Part shown: positions 8,830 through 16,776 of the stretch, piece after piece
How positions within the stretch are numbered: the stretch's first letter is position 1
How the letters are laid out: every line of letters begins with the position of its first letter
The notes under the pieces: model-generated
What the model was told of the DNA's origin: nothing
Database searches by the model: none
Seen by the model: the letters and a program-made list of their open reading frames with translations, nothing else
Made by a program: the position numbers and the translations under genes
Source: RGIG1934 sp045122895
GTDB lineage: Bacteria; Bacillota; Clostridia; Lachnospirales; Lachnospiraceae
Assembly (NCBI GenBank): GCA_045122895.1
Contig: JBGVIE010000017.1
Span: 1 to 32,325, forward strand
Length of the DNA: 32,325 nucleotides
Direction of reading: 5' to 3'

Positions 8830-9384
8830 ATGAGTTATTTTGAGTTGTTTATACTGGCAGTAGGATTATCAATGGATGCTTTTGCTGTTTCCATTTGTAA
8901 AGGTTTATCAATTGGAAGAATAGAGAAGAAACATATGTGTATTGCAGGGGTGTGGTTTGGTGGATTTCAGGCACTTATGCCTGTGATTGGATATTTTGCA
9001 GGATATTTCTTCGCAGATAAGATTACAAAATATGATCACTGGATTGCGTTTGTTTTGTTGGCATTTATCGGTTCAAGTATGATAAAAGAATCTTTTGGAG
9101 AAGAGAAAGTAGATGGAGCGATGGATGTTAAGTCGATGCTTATTCTTGCCATAGCTACCAGCATAGATGCACTTGCTGTAGGTGTGACATTTGCATTCCT
9201 TAAGGTTAATATTATATTAGCAGTCAGCTTTATCGGAGTGGTGACATTTGCTTTTTCAGCAGTGGGAGTTAAGATTGGAAGTATATTCGGTCTTAAGTAT
9301 AAATCAAAAGCTGAATTGTGCGGCGGTATTATATTAATTTTAATTGGACTTAAAATACTATTGGAGGGAGTTGGCATATTATAG
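8830..9384 (+). CDS. mntP: Manganese efflux pump MntP
   Basis: A 184-residue membrane protein with six predicted helices in two repeats, as in the MntP/YebN (DUF204) family that exports Mn(II). The two diagnostic segments are seen: LSMDAFAVSICKGL in helix 1 and TSIDALAVGVTFAF in helix 4, each carrying the acidic residue essential in E. coli MntP. The length matches the family. AGAGGA at 8818-8823 lies six bases upstream of the ATG and overlaps the stop of the preceding phosphodiesterase, so the genes are co-transcribed. No manganese-sensing yybP-ykoY riboswitch is visible because there is no leader. Control by manganese would have to act at a distant promoter. Confidence 0.93.
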   Translation: MSYFELFILAVGLSMDAFAVSICKGLSIGRIEKKHMCIAGVWFGGFQALMPVIGYFAGYFFADKITKYDHWIAFVLLAFIGSSMIKESFGEEKVDGAMDVKSMLILAIATSIDALAVGVTFAFLKVNIILAVSFIGVVTFAFSAVGVKIGSIFGLKYKSKAELCGGIILILIGLKILLEGVGIL

Positions 9385-9396
9385 CCGGCTCCCTTT
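9366..9396 (+). terminator. Hairpin overlapping the mntP stop codon, possible weak terminator
   Basis: GGGAGTTGGC (9366-9375) pairs over all ten positions with GCCGGCTCCC (9384-9393), allowing two G-U pairs, with an eight-base loop, followed by only TTT. The short T-tract argues for partial termination or mRNA 3' stabilisation rather than a full stop before the next gene. Confidence 0.45.
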
Positions 9397-9417
9397 GAAA
9401 TTTAGGAAGTGTTGTAT

Positions 9418-11259
9418 ATGATGTTTTTCAAAGAGATTTATAGGTTGTTTAGAAATAACATACGCTCGTTGGCGCTGTTTGAGCTGCTATATAAAGGGAT
9501 TACCCTGTTAGTGGGACTTCCTTTTTTGTATGTTCTTATACAAAAAGGCTATGAATATGCGGGAATAAGATATATTGCAAATGATACGCTTGCAAAGATT
9601 CTTTTGTCTCCCTACACGTATGTAATGATCTTAATACTGTTTTTTCTCGTAATGTTTGTGACTCTTATAGACATAGCGGCGGTTATTAGATGCTATAACG
9701 CCTCATATTGTGGAAAAAAGCTTAATGTTTACCAGATGTTTGCAGGTGGTATGTTAACTTCGTTCAGAACATTAAGACCGAAGAATTTTTTGATGGTTGT
9801 AGTGGTGGCAGTACTTATGCCTGCCAGCAATTTTGTTGTATTGTTAGGATATATTAACAGTATTGAAATTCCTTCTGCACTTACCGATTTGATACAGATG
9901 AATAGTCTGATATTTGTGACTGTATCGGTTATTTATGTGATTTTCTTTTTTTATTCCTTTAGATACATCTTTGCAATTCATGTCTATACAATAGAGAAAA
10001 AAAGTTTTAAAGAGTCGATTGATGAGAGTAAAAAAATAATTAAGGGCAGATATGTAAGAGTATTTTTAACTTACTTTGTATGTCAGATATTGATGTATAT
10101 AACAGGTATTCTGGTATCAACAGTCGCAACCGGTGTGATGTTTTGTATGATAAAGTTGTTTTGTCCGCTTGAATACCAGTACAAGAGTGCAATTTTGTGT
10201 ATTTTTATGGTTGTCAACATTGTGTTTGGAATATTGTCGCTTCTTACCATGCCACTGGTGTATGGAGTTGTAAGCCATTTTTATTATAGCTACAAAACTA
10301 CCGGGAATGAGGAGGCAAATTTTGAAACTTCAGCTAACTATGGAAAGATTAAGAAAAAGAGTGTAGCAATTGTAGTAGTGTCAACTATCTTTATGGTATA
10401 TGCGGCCGCAATTATATTAAATCTTACAGAAAATGCTATATCCGGTTTTTCGATTTGGAACCATCCGGAGGTTACGGCTCACAGGGGAAGTTCATATTTT
10501 GCACCGGAAAATAGTATTCCTGCGTTTGAAAAGGCGATTGAGCAGGGAGTAGATTTCATTGAACTTGATGTTCACCAGACAAAAGATGGAGTAGTAGTTG
10601 TAACACATGATGATAATTTGAAAAGGATAGCAGGAGTAGATAAAAAGATATACGATATGACACATGACGAGATTATAACATATGATGTTGGATCATGGTT
10701 TGACGAGGAGTTTTCGTATCTTAGAGTTGCAACTCTTGATGAAGTGTTAAAACTATGCAAGGGCAGAGTAAAAGTTAATATAGAATTAAAACCAACCGGG
10801 AATGAAGAGAATTTTGAACAGAATGTAGTAGATGTTGTGAAAGAAAATAATATGGAGAATGAATGCGTACTAGCTTCAATGAGTGCATCGTCTCTTAAAA
10901 AAATAAAGAAGATTGACGAAAATCTTGTTACTCTTTATGTATCATATGTGGCAGCGGGAGAACTTAAGAGTTTGAAATTTGTTGATGCATACAGCGTAAA
11001 TGCTTCTTTTCTTACAGGAAATATTGTAAATCAGATTCACAATATGGGTAAAGAAGTGTTTGCCTGGACCATAAACGATGAAGATACTGTCAGATATATG
11101 ATGAGTATGAATGTGGATTCAATAATTACAGACAATCCTGTAATGGTGCAGGAAGTAATAGATTATGAATATATAGATGATGAACTTGGCAAAATCGTGG
11201 ACAGGTTCTTTGACAGAACAAAGTCCTACAGGATAGATGCAGACATAAAGGAACCGTAA
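9418..11259 (+). CDS. Membrane-anchored glycerophosphodiester phosphodiesterase
   Basis: A 613-residue, two-part protein. Residues about 1-345 form a multi-helix membrane domain (roughly eight helices; GPDPase_memb type). Residues about 350-600 form a GlpQ/UgpQ TIM-barrel that hydrolyses glycerophosphodiesters to glycerol-3-phosphate and an alcohol. Active-site features seen are H355-R356-G357, APENSIPAF, E382-L-D384 and HDDNLKRI, plus NIELKP and a C-terminal WTIND segment. The enzyme domain probably faces the outside, acting on lipid or lipoteichoic acid head groups. ATG 9418 or 9421 is preferred because AGGA lies about ten bases upstream; an in-frame GTG at 9409 is too close to it. It follows mntP by 33 bases, with a hairpin between them. 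Confidence 0.88.
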   Translation: MMFFKEIYRLFRNNIRSLALFELLYKGITLLVGLPFLYVLIQKGYEYAGIRYIANDTLAKILLSPYTYVMILILFFLVMFVTLIDIAAVIRCYNASYCGKKLNVYQMFAGGMLTSFRTLRPKNFLMVVVVAVLMPASNFVVLLGYINSIEIPSALTDLIQMNSLIFVTVSVIYVIFFFYSFRYIFAIHVYTIEKKSFKESIDESKKIIKGRYVRVFLTYFVCQILMYITGILVSTVATGVMFCMIKLFCPLEYQYKSAILCIFMVVNIVFGILSLLTMPLVYGVVSHFYYSYKTTGNEEANFETSANYGKIKKKSVAIVVVSTIFMVYAAAIILNLTENAISGFSIWNHPEVTAHRGSSYFAPENSIPAFEKAIEQGVDFIELDVHQTKDGVVVVTHDDNLKRIAGVDKKIYDMTHDEIITYDVGSWFDEEFSYLRVATLDEVLKLCKGRVKVNIELKPTGNEENFEQNVVDVVKENNMENECVLASMSASSLKKIKKIDENLVTLYVSYVAAGELKSLKFVDAYSVNASFLTGNIVNQIHNMGKEVFAWTINDEDTVRYMMSMNVDSIITDNPVMVQEVIDYEYIDDELGKIVDRFFDRTKSYRIDADIKEP

Positions 11260-11286
11260 TCTGCTGATATTTTAATGTCGAGGTTT

Positions 11287-11314
11287 TTGATTGAATAAAA
11301 AGATTATATATGAT
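11287..11314 (+). promoter_or_regulatory. Possible promoter of the Nudix/GTPase genes
   Basis: TTGATT (11287-11292), 16-base spacer, TATGAT (11309-11314), 42 bases before the Nudix start. A moderate match in AT-rich DNA, supported by the 96-base gap after the preceding gene. Confidence 0.35.
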
Positions 11315-11355
11315 ACATTTGTAACAGAAATATTTACAGTATAACCGGAGGAATT

Positions 11356-11874
11356 ATGGGTAGAGAAAATGTTTTGTTTGTAATGGACGAAAAAAACTAT
11401 ACAAATGATATGCCACTTATCGAAAGACATGGTGTTAGAGCAATCATCTGCAAAGATGGCAAGTACGCGATGCAAAGAGCTCTGGATAGAGAATACAAGA
11501 TTCCAGGTGGAGGAATCGATAAGGGAGAAACAGACAGTGATGCTCTTTATAGAGAGGTCAGAGAAGAGACCGGCATGATTATAGATCAGAGTAAAAGTGA
11601 GTATATTGGCGAGGTTTTGGAATACAGACGTGATATATTTGATAATAACAAAAGGTTTATACAACATTCAAGATTTTATAAGTGCTATGTGACTGATGAG
11701 GTGACAGAGCTTTCGCTTACACAGAGCGAAATTGAAAAAGGATACACTCTTGAATGGGCAGATCTTGATACGATAATCAGGAACAATGAAGCCATGCAAA
11801 ATGATTTCTGGATGATAAGAGATACCAGATTCCTTAAATGGTTTAGAGACAGGGGCGAAACAATTGAAGGATAA
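11356..11874 (+). CDS. Nudix hydrolase
   Basis: A 172-residue cytoplasmic hydrolase of nucleoside-diphosphate-linked compounds. The full Nudix box is present at residues about 52-74: G52, E58, then REVREETG at 66-73, giving the metal-binding glutamates E67, E70 and E71. The N-terminus (about 1-20) is charged, and the strand before the box reads RAIICKDGKYAM. A strong site, CCGGAGGA, sits eight bases before ATG 11356. The end overlaps the UUG start of the next gene by 11 bases, so the two are probably coupled. The substrate (oxidised nucleotide, ADP-ribose, cofactor) cannot be told from sequence. The linkage to a translation GTPase is suggestive but unexplained. Confidence 0.9.
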   Translation: MGRENVLFVMDEKNYTNDMPLIERHGVRAIICKDGKYAMQRALDREYKIPGGGIDKGETDSDALYREVREETGMIIDQSKSEYIGEVLEYRRDIFDNNKRFIQHSRFYKCYVTDEVTELSLTQSEIEKGYTLEWADLDTIIRNNEAMQNDFWMIRDTRFLKWFRDRGETIEG

Positions 11875-14494
11875 TATTATTAAGACAAATAAGATAGTAC
11901 TTGGAGTGTTGGCACATGTGGATGCTGGAAAGACGACTCTTTCTGAACAGCTTTTATATAGATGTAAAAGTATCAGAAAGATGGGAAGGGTAGACCATGG
12001 CGACACTCTTTTTGATAATCATAGTCTTGAAAGGGAGAGAGGTATTACAATTTTCTCTAAGCAGGCTGAACTTGTGATGGGACAATATGACGTGACACTG
12101 CTTGATACACCGGGACATGTGGATTTTCAGGCAGAGACACAAAGGGCAGTAAGTGTACTTGATTATGCTATTTTGATAGTGAGTGCCGCAGATGGTGTGT
12201 TAGGACATACCATGACCCTTTGGAAGATGCTTAGGATGAGCAATATTCCCACTTTTATTTTCGTGAACAAAATGGACCAGGTTGGAGTATCGAAAGAGAA
12301 AGTATATGAGGATATAAAAAGACAATTGTCAGATAAGTGTATAGACTTCTCAGAGGATAATGAAGAATTGTCAGAGCAGCTTGCTGAATCTGGTGAAGAA
12401 TTGATGGACGAGTATCTGGCAACGAATCAACTATCAGAAGATAGTATTAGAAGAGCGATTGACGCAAATACACTTTTTCCATGTTTTTTTGGCTCAGCAT
12501 TAAAGGGAATTGGAATAGAAGAATTCATCCGGGCGGTGTCAAAATATATGAATAAAAAAGAGTACGGAGAAGATTTTGCTGCAAAGGTATTTAAGATTGG
12601 CAGGGATAGTAATAATACAAGGCTTACATATCTAAAGGTTACAGGCGGAATTATAAAGGTCAAAATGGAAGTGTCTGACAATGCAGATACCTTCAGGGAG
12701 AAAATAGACCAGATAAGAATATATCAGGGGGGACAGTACAAAACAGTGGCAGAGGCAGGATGTGGAAGCATCTGTGTAGTGACGGGCCTTAGCACCACCA
12801 GAGCATTAATGGGACTCGGTGCACAAAAGGAGTATGCGCAGAATGTGTTAGAGCCTGTACTTAATTATAAAGTTATCTATGATGAGGCGATACCAACGAA
12901 TAAGGTGTTTGCACGACTTAAAGAGTTAGAGGAAGAGAATCCGGAGCTGAATGTAAGCTATAATGAACAGTTGGGTGAAATACACTGCCTTGTTATGGGA
13001 GAAGTTCAAATTGATATATTAAGACGAATAGTTGCGGAAAAATTTGATTTAAATATTGATTTTTCAACAGGAAGTGTTGTCTACAAGGAAACAGTAGAGG
13101 GAGTAGCAGAAGGTGTAGGTCATTTTGAACCATTAAAGCATTATGCAGAAGTTCATATAAAAATTGAACCTTTAAAAAGAGGCGAGGGAATACAGTTTGC
13201 CACAAATGTCAGCGAAGATGAACTTGACAGAAACTGGCAGAGGCTTATAATGACACACCTGGAAGAGAAAAAACACAAGGGAATACTTACCGGCTCACAG
13301 CTTACAGATGTATTGCTCACAATTGTTGCCGGACGGGCCCACAAAAAACATACTGAAGGTGGAGATTTCAGACAGGCTACTTACCGGGCTGTAAGGCATG
13401 CAGCATTACTTGCCGGCTCAAAGCTTTTAGAGCCATACTACAGCTTCAGAATAGAAGTGCCAACAGAGAATATTGGAAGAGTACTTACTGATGTGCAGAA
13501 TATGTATGGAGAATTTGAACAGCCACAGACTTATGGGGAGACGTCAGTAGTGACCGGTATAGTTCCGGTTTCCACAATTAACGGATACAGCAGGGAAGTA
13601 AATTCATACACAAGAGGACGGGGAAGTGTAGCTTTGAATTTTTATGGATATGGCGACTGTCACAATCAGGATGAAGTAATTGAACAGACAGGATACGATT
13701 TTGAAGCAGACAGTAAAAATCCTGTAGGCTCTGTATTTTGCCGGCATGGGGCAGGTTTTATTGTTCCGTGGGACGAAGTCTATGATTATATGCATCTGCC
13801 ATTATCAGGAGAAAAGAAAAAAATAGAAGAATTTGATTTATCTTCTGTACCTGTAAGAAAAACGATAACAAATGATGTGTTTGTTACAACAGAAGAGATT
13901 GATGAGATAATGGAGAGAACATACGGAAAACGGGAGGAGAGAGTAAAGTGGAAGAAGACTACAGTAAACGGTGAGGTAAAGAACTTTAAGGGTTCTGTCA
14001 AATACCTTGATAACTCTAAAGAGAGATATCTGTTAGTAGACGGATATAATATTATTTTCTCGTGGAAAGAACTAAATGAATTATCTAAAGATAATATGGA
14101 GGCTGCAAGATTAGCTCTACTTGATGAGATGTGCAATTATCAGGGATACACAGGCGATAATGTGATTGTAGTATTTGATGCTTATCGGGTAAAAGGCGGA
14201 AATATAGAAAAATACAGATACAACAACATAGATGTGATTTTTACCAGGGAATCACAGACTGCAGACTCATATATTGAGAGAGTAACCCATGAACTTGGTA
14301 AAAAATACAGGGTTAAGGTCGCTACATCGGATGCGCTTGAACAATGTATAATCTGGGGAAATGGTGCGATTCGTCTATCAGCAGGTGAGTTTAGAGAAGA
14401 GATAGACAGAATGAAAGAGAGTATTAGAGAAAAAATAGATGCAAAATGCTATTACAGAAGGGGATATTACCATTCTCAGAGATCAGGCCATTAA
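11864..14494 (+). CDS. Tet(M)/EF-G-like translation GTPase fused to a Rae1/YacP NYN endoribonuclease domain
   Basis: An 876-residue fusion. Residues about 1-650 follow the ribosomal-protection GTPase plan: G1 AHVDAGKT (17-24), D81TPGH, N135KMD, GSALKG, then EF-G-like domains II-V. The loop that is YSPVSTP in Tet(M) reads AHKKHTEGG here (about 490-500), so classical tetracycline protection is doubtful. Residues about 722-865 form a NYN domain closely resembling B. subtilis Rae1 (YacP), the nuclease that cuts mRNA in the ribosomal A site: LLVDGYNI with D726, VIVVFDAYRVKGG, FTRESQTADSYIE and VATSDALEQ. The putative catalytic acids are kept. The start is UUG at 11864 with AGGGG eight bases upstream, overlapping the Nudix gene. 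The last 17 or so residues run out of frame into the metallophosphoesterase remnant, which suggests a rebuilt C-terminus. Confidence 0.88.
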   Translation: MKDNIIKTNKIVLGVLAHVDAGKTTLSEQLLYRCKSIRKMGRVDHGDTLFDNHSLERERGITIFSKQAELVMGQYDVTLLDTPGHVDFQAETQRAVSVLDYAILIVSAADGVLGHTMTLWKMLRMSNIPTFIFVNKMDQVGVSKEKVYEDIKRQLSDKCIDFSEDNEELSEQLAESGEELMDEYLATNQLSEDSIRRAIDANTLFPCFFGSALKGIGIEEFIRAVSKYMNKKEYGEDFAAKVFKIGRDSNNTRLTYLKVTGGIIKVKMEVSDNADTFREKIDQIRIYQGGQYKTVAEAGCGSICVVTGLSTTRALMGLGAQKEYAQNVLEPVLNYKVIYDEAIPTNKVFARLKELEEENPELNVSYNEQLGEIHCLVMGEVQIDILRRIVAEKFDLNIDFSTGSVVYKETVEGVAEGVGHFEPLKHYAEVHIKIEPLKRGEGIQFATNVSEDELDRNWQRLIMTHLEEKKHKGILTGSQLTDVLLTIVAGRAHKKHTEGGDFRQATYRAVRHAALLAGSKLLEPYYSFRIEVPTENIGRVLTDVQNMYGEFEQPQTYGETSVVTGIVPVSTINGYSREVNSYTRGRGSVALNFYGYGDCHNQDEVIEQTGYDFEADSKNPVGSVFCRHGAGFIVPWDEVYDYMHLPLSGEKKKIEEFDLSSVPVRKTITNDVFVTTEEIDEIMERTYGKREERVKWKKTTVNGEVKNFKGSVKYLDNSKERYLLVDGYNIIFSWKELNELSKDNMEAARLALLDEMCNYQGYTGDNVIVVFDAYRVKGGNIEKYRYNNIDVIFTRESQTADSYIERVTHELGKKYRVKVATSDALEQCIIWGNGAIRLSAGEFREEIDRMKESIREKIDAKCYYRRGYYHSQRSGH

Positions 14495-14879
14495 TCTTAA
14501 TGATGAGTTTGTACTGGCAGGAAGAGAGGACTATTCGGCAGAGAGAATTCTTGGGAATGACGAGAGAAAAACGATGTCAGAAATTTTAAATGATATTGAC
14601 AGGGATGATTTTATTCTTGGAATGGATCATCAGCCAAGAGGATACAGTGAAAACAGCAGTGAAGGAACAGATTTACTTGTATCAGGTCATACCCACGCAG
14701 GTCCGATTGTGCCGGGGAATTTAGTGCTTAATCTTATACCGTTTGGCGATGGTGTGTATGGGGAATACAAGGTAGGAGATATGAGGGCATATGTATCAGC
14801 CGGTCTTGCAGGGTGGGGATTGCCGTTTAAGACATCGGCTCCTGCAGAGTATGTAATAATAGACATTCAAGCAAAATAG
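14439..14879 (+). pseudogene. Metallophosphoesterase, C-terminal half only
   Basis: The frame reads GDITILRDQAINLND, FVLAGREDYS, then FILGMDHQPRGY, SGHTHAGP (14682-14705) and LAGWGLPFKTSAPAEYVII. In order, these are the C-terminal half of a YkuE-like calcineurin-type phosphoesterase, including the distal GHTH metal ligands. The N-terminal half with the D-x-H and GD-x-x-D ligands is absent. Upstream, the DNA is the in-frame end of the GTPase-NYN fusion, which overlaps by 56 bases in another frame. A complete enzyme of this family has about 200 more residues at the N-terminus. It cannot be catalytically complete. I infer a deletion that joined it to the end of the preceding gene. The 146-residue frame remains open from ATG 14439, so it may still be translated, but no ribosome binding site is obvious. 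Confidence 0.8.
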
Positions 14880-14888
14880 TAGTATAAT
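14860..14888 (+). promoter_or_regulatory. Probable promoter of the four-gene signalling operon
   Basis: TAGACA (14860-14865), 17 bases, TATAAT (14883-14888); a second TATAAT lies at 14891-14896. It starts inside the end of the metallophosphoesterase remnant and lies 32 bases upstream of the diguanylate cyclase start. Confidence 0.55.
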
Positions 14889-14920
14889 TATATAATAGAA
14901 TATACGAATCGAGGAATGCT

Positions 14921-15970
14921 ATGGATAACAGGATTATGAATATATATGAATCCAGAAGTGATGCGAATGGAAATGAAGGTCTTAAGACAAATGCGGAGGT
15001 TATGTTGGAACAGATATTTTATTATATGACGGAGTTGCTTGAAGTGAAAGAATTTTCAAAAACAGTAGAGTTATTGACAGAACTTGGAAGAACAATAGTC
15101 AACGGAGACAGAGCATCTTTCTGGTTCTGGGACAAGAAGCACAAACAGTATTGGACACTCGCTGCCACAAGCTGCGAGAAGATTATTGTACCGGAGAATA
15201 CAGGTATCGTTGGAAGAACAATTTTGGAGGATAAGGTTATTCTTTGTAATGATCCATATGAACAGCCGGAGTTTAATTACGAGGTGGATAATGAGACAGG
15301 ATATTTTACAAGATCTATTCTTTGTATTCCTGTAGAGGATTCAGAGGGAGATGTTATCGGAGCATTTCAGGTTCTTAATAAGAGTGATGATGATGGTAAT
15401 CCGGCACCATTTACTGACAAGGATGTAAAGAGAATGTCGCTGGTTGCAGTTTTTTGTGAGAAAACATTAGAATCGTATCTTCTTCGTAATGAGGCACAGA
15501 CTGATAAGCTTACAGGTCTGAAGAACAGATATGGATTTTATGAATACTACAACACCAAGGTAGTCAAGATGGCTAAGAACTGCCAGTTTACAATGATTAT
15601 GTGTGATATAGACCATTTTAAGAAGGTCAACGATACATATGGTCATAACGTTGGTGATATTGTGCTTGAGAAGGTAGCTGATTTGATATCATCAAATCTT
15701 TCGGTAGATGATATGATTGCAAGATGGGGTGGTGAAGAATTTATAATTATTCTTCATAACCAGAATGCAGCAGGAGCCAAGGCAGTGGCAGAGAGATTAA
15801 GGAAGATGCTTGAGACACATGAGTTTGATGTGTCAGGTTACAATTTTGGTGTCACAATGTCTTTTGGTGTCAATGAGATCAATACAATGTTATCAGTTGA
15901 AGAGAACATAAGACGTTCTGATGAGAAATTATATGAAGCTAAGAATACAGGAAGAAATAAGGTAGTATAG
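14921..15970 (+). CDS. GAF-domain diguanylate cyclase
   Basis: A 349-residue cytoplasmic enzyme predicted to join two GTP into cyclic-di-GMP. Residues about 30-185 are a GAF sensory domain (FWFWDKKHKQYW, GIVGRTILEDKVI, RSILCIPVEDSEGD, GAFQVLNKS). Residues about 190-349 are a GGDEF domain: DKLTGLKNRYGF, CDIDHFKKVNDTYGH, the active-site motif as GGEEF (270-274, an accepted active variant) and SFGVNE. The inhibitory I-site RxxD is not kept: the aligned residues read SVDD, so product feedback at that site is unlikely. A GAGG site lies about seven bases before ATG 14921. First gene of a tight operon with TIR, nucleotidyl cyclase and unknown genes. Confidence 0.93.
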   Translation: MDNRIMNIYESRSDANGNEGLKTNAEVMLEQIFYYMTELLEVKEFSKTVELLTELGRTIVNGDRASFWFWDKKHKQYWTLAATSCEKIIVPENTGIVGRTILEDKVILCNDPYEQPEFNYEVDNETGYFTRSILCIPVEDSEGDVIGAFQVLNKSDDDGNPAPFTDKDVKRMSLVAVFCEKTLESYLLRNEAQTDKLTGLKNRYGFYEYYNTKVVKMAKNCQFTMIMCDIDHFKKVNDTYGHNVGDIVLEKVADLISSNLSVDDMIARWGGEEFIIILHNQNAAGAKAVAERLRKMLETHEFDVSGYNFGVTMSFGVNEINTMLSVEENIRRSDEKLYEAKNTGRNKVV

Positions 15971-15986
15971 AAGAGTAGGGATGACT

Positions 15987-16772
15987 ATGAACAATAAATC
16001 TATTTTTATTAGTTACAGCTCTAGAGATTCAGAAGATGTAAAGAAAGTCATTGAAGTACTCGAAAGAGAGAATATGAGCTATTGGAAGGCTCCTGATATG
16101 ATTCCGGTGGGGTCGAATTATGCCAAGGAGATTCCGCAGGTTATAAGCGGATGTGAAGTGTTTTTATTACTTATATCCAAGTATTCTCAGCAATCGATAT
16201 GGGTAGAAAAGGAAATCGATTTTGCAGTTAATAACAGAAAGACAATTGTCCCGCTTAATATAGACGGATGTGAGATGACAGAGATGTTTAAATTCTATCT
16301 TAACAATGTCCAGATGATATTTGTGGGTAATGATGAGAAAGCCGCTATGGATACCTTGATTAAGAGAATAAGGTATTTATTGGGAGAGAGCAGAGAAGTA
16401 ACTAAAGACAAAAAAGACAACAACAATGAATCTAAAAGAAGGATGTCGCTTAATGAACTTGAGAAAAATTCCGCACGAGGAAAGATTAAGCGACGAACGA
16501 ACGATTCGTCATTCGGACTTAATCCTCAGCCGGATAAGTGTATGAAGTGTGGCAGTGCGGTTAAGATGGATATACCGGGTGTGTATATTTGTACCGAGTG
16601 TGGAGAGGAGAATCTTGATTATTACAATATAGTCAGGAGATATCTTCAGGCTAATGGACCTGCTTCCAAATACATAATAGAAAGAGACACAGGAGTGCCA
16701 AAGGCCAGTATAGAATATTTCTTTGCAAAGGGACAGTTAGAGGTTGCAGGCAAACCGTCGGGAAGGGCATAA
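15987..16772 (+). CDS. TIR domain protein with zinc ribbon and helix-turn-helix
   Basis: A 261-residue three-part protein. Residues 4-115 are a bacterial TIR domain: IFISYSSRDSEDV, YWKAPDMIPVGSNY, and SIWVEKEIDFA with E76 four residues after W72, the position of the catalytic Glu of TIR NAD-hydrolases such as SARM1. Residues 135-183 are a charged linker. Residues 185-205 are a four-Cys zinc ribbon (C185, C188, C202, C205). Residues 211-252 resemble the small helix-turn-helix found next to zinc ribbons in Firmicutes (IVRRYLQANG, TGVPKASIEYFFAKGQLEV). Start 15987 has AGGG six bases upstream; the ATG at 15981 is too close. It may consume NAD or make an ADP-ribose signal, with DNA or protein binding through the C-terminus. 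Gaps of 16 and 4 bases link it to both neighbours. Confidence 0.9.
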   Translation: MNNKSIFISYSSRDSEDVKKVIEVLERENMSYWKAPDMIPVGSNYAKEIPQVISGCEVFLLLISKYSQQSIWVEKEIDFAVNNRKTIVPLNIDGCEMTEMFKFYLNNVQMIFVGNDEKAAMDTLIKRIRYLLGESREVTKDKKDNNNESKRRMSLNELEKNSARGKIKRRTNDSSFGLNPQPDKCMKCGSAVKMDIPGVYICTECGEENLDYYNIVRRYLQANGPASKYIIERDTGVPKASIEYFFAKGQLEVAGKPSGRA

Positions 16773-16776
16773 AAGT

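Noticed and set aside
11272..11667. Minus-strand open frame of 131 codons between the phosphodiesterase and Nudix genes
   Set aside because: Mostly antisense to the Nudix gene, no ribosome binding site and no recognisable motif.
11711..11735. Seven-base inverted repeat TTTCGCT/AGCGAAA in the Nudix gene
   Set aside because: Short enough to occur by chance and not near any junction.
11864..13780. Tetracycline resistance gene of the tet(M)/tet(W) group
   Set aside because: The domain plan matches, but the key loop (YSPVSTP in Tet(M)) is replaced and a nuclease domain is fused, so I do not claim resistance.
16489..16510. Six-base GACGAA/TTCGTC repeat in the TIR linker region
   Set aside because: Short, and likely chance within a repetitive Arg/Asn-coding stretch.
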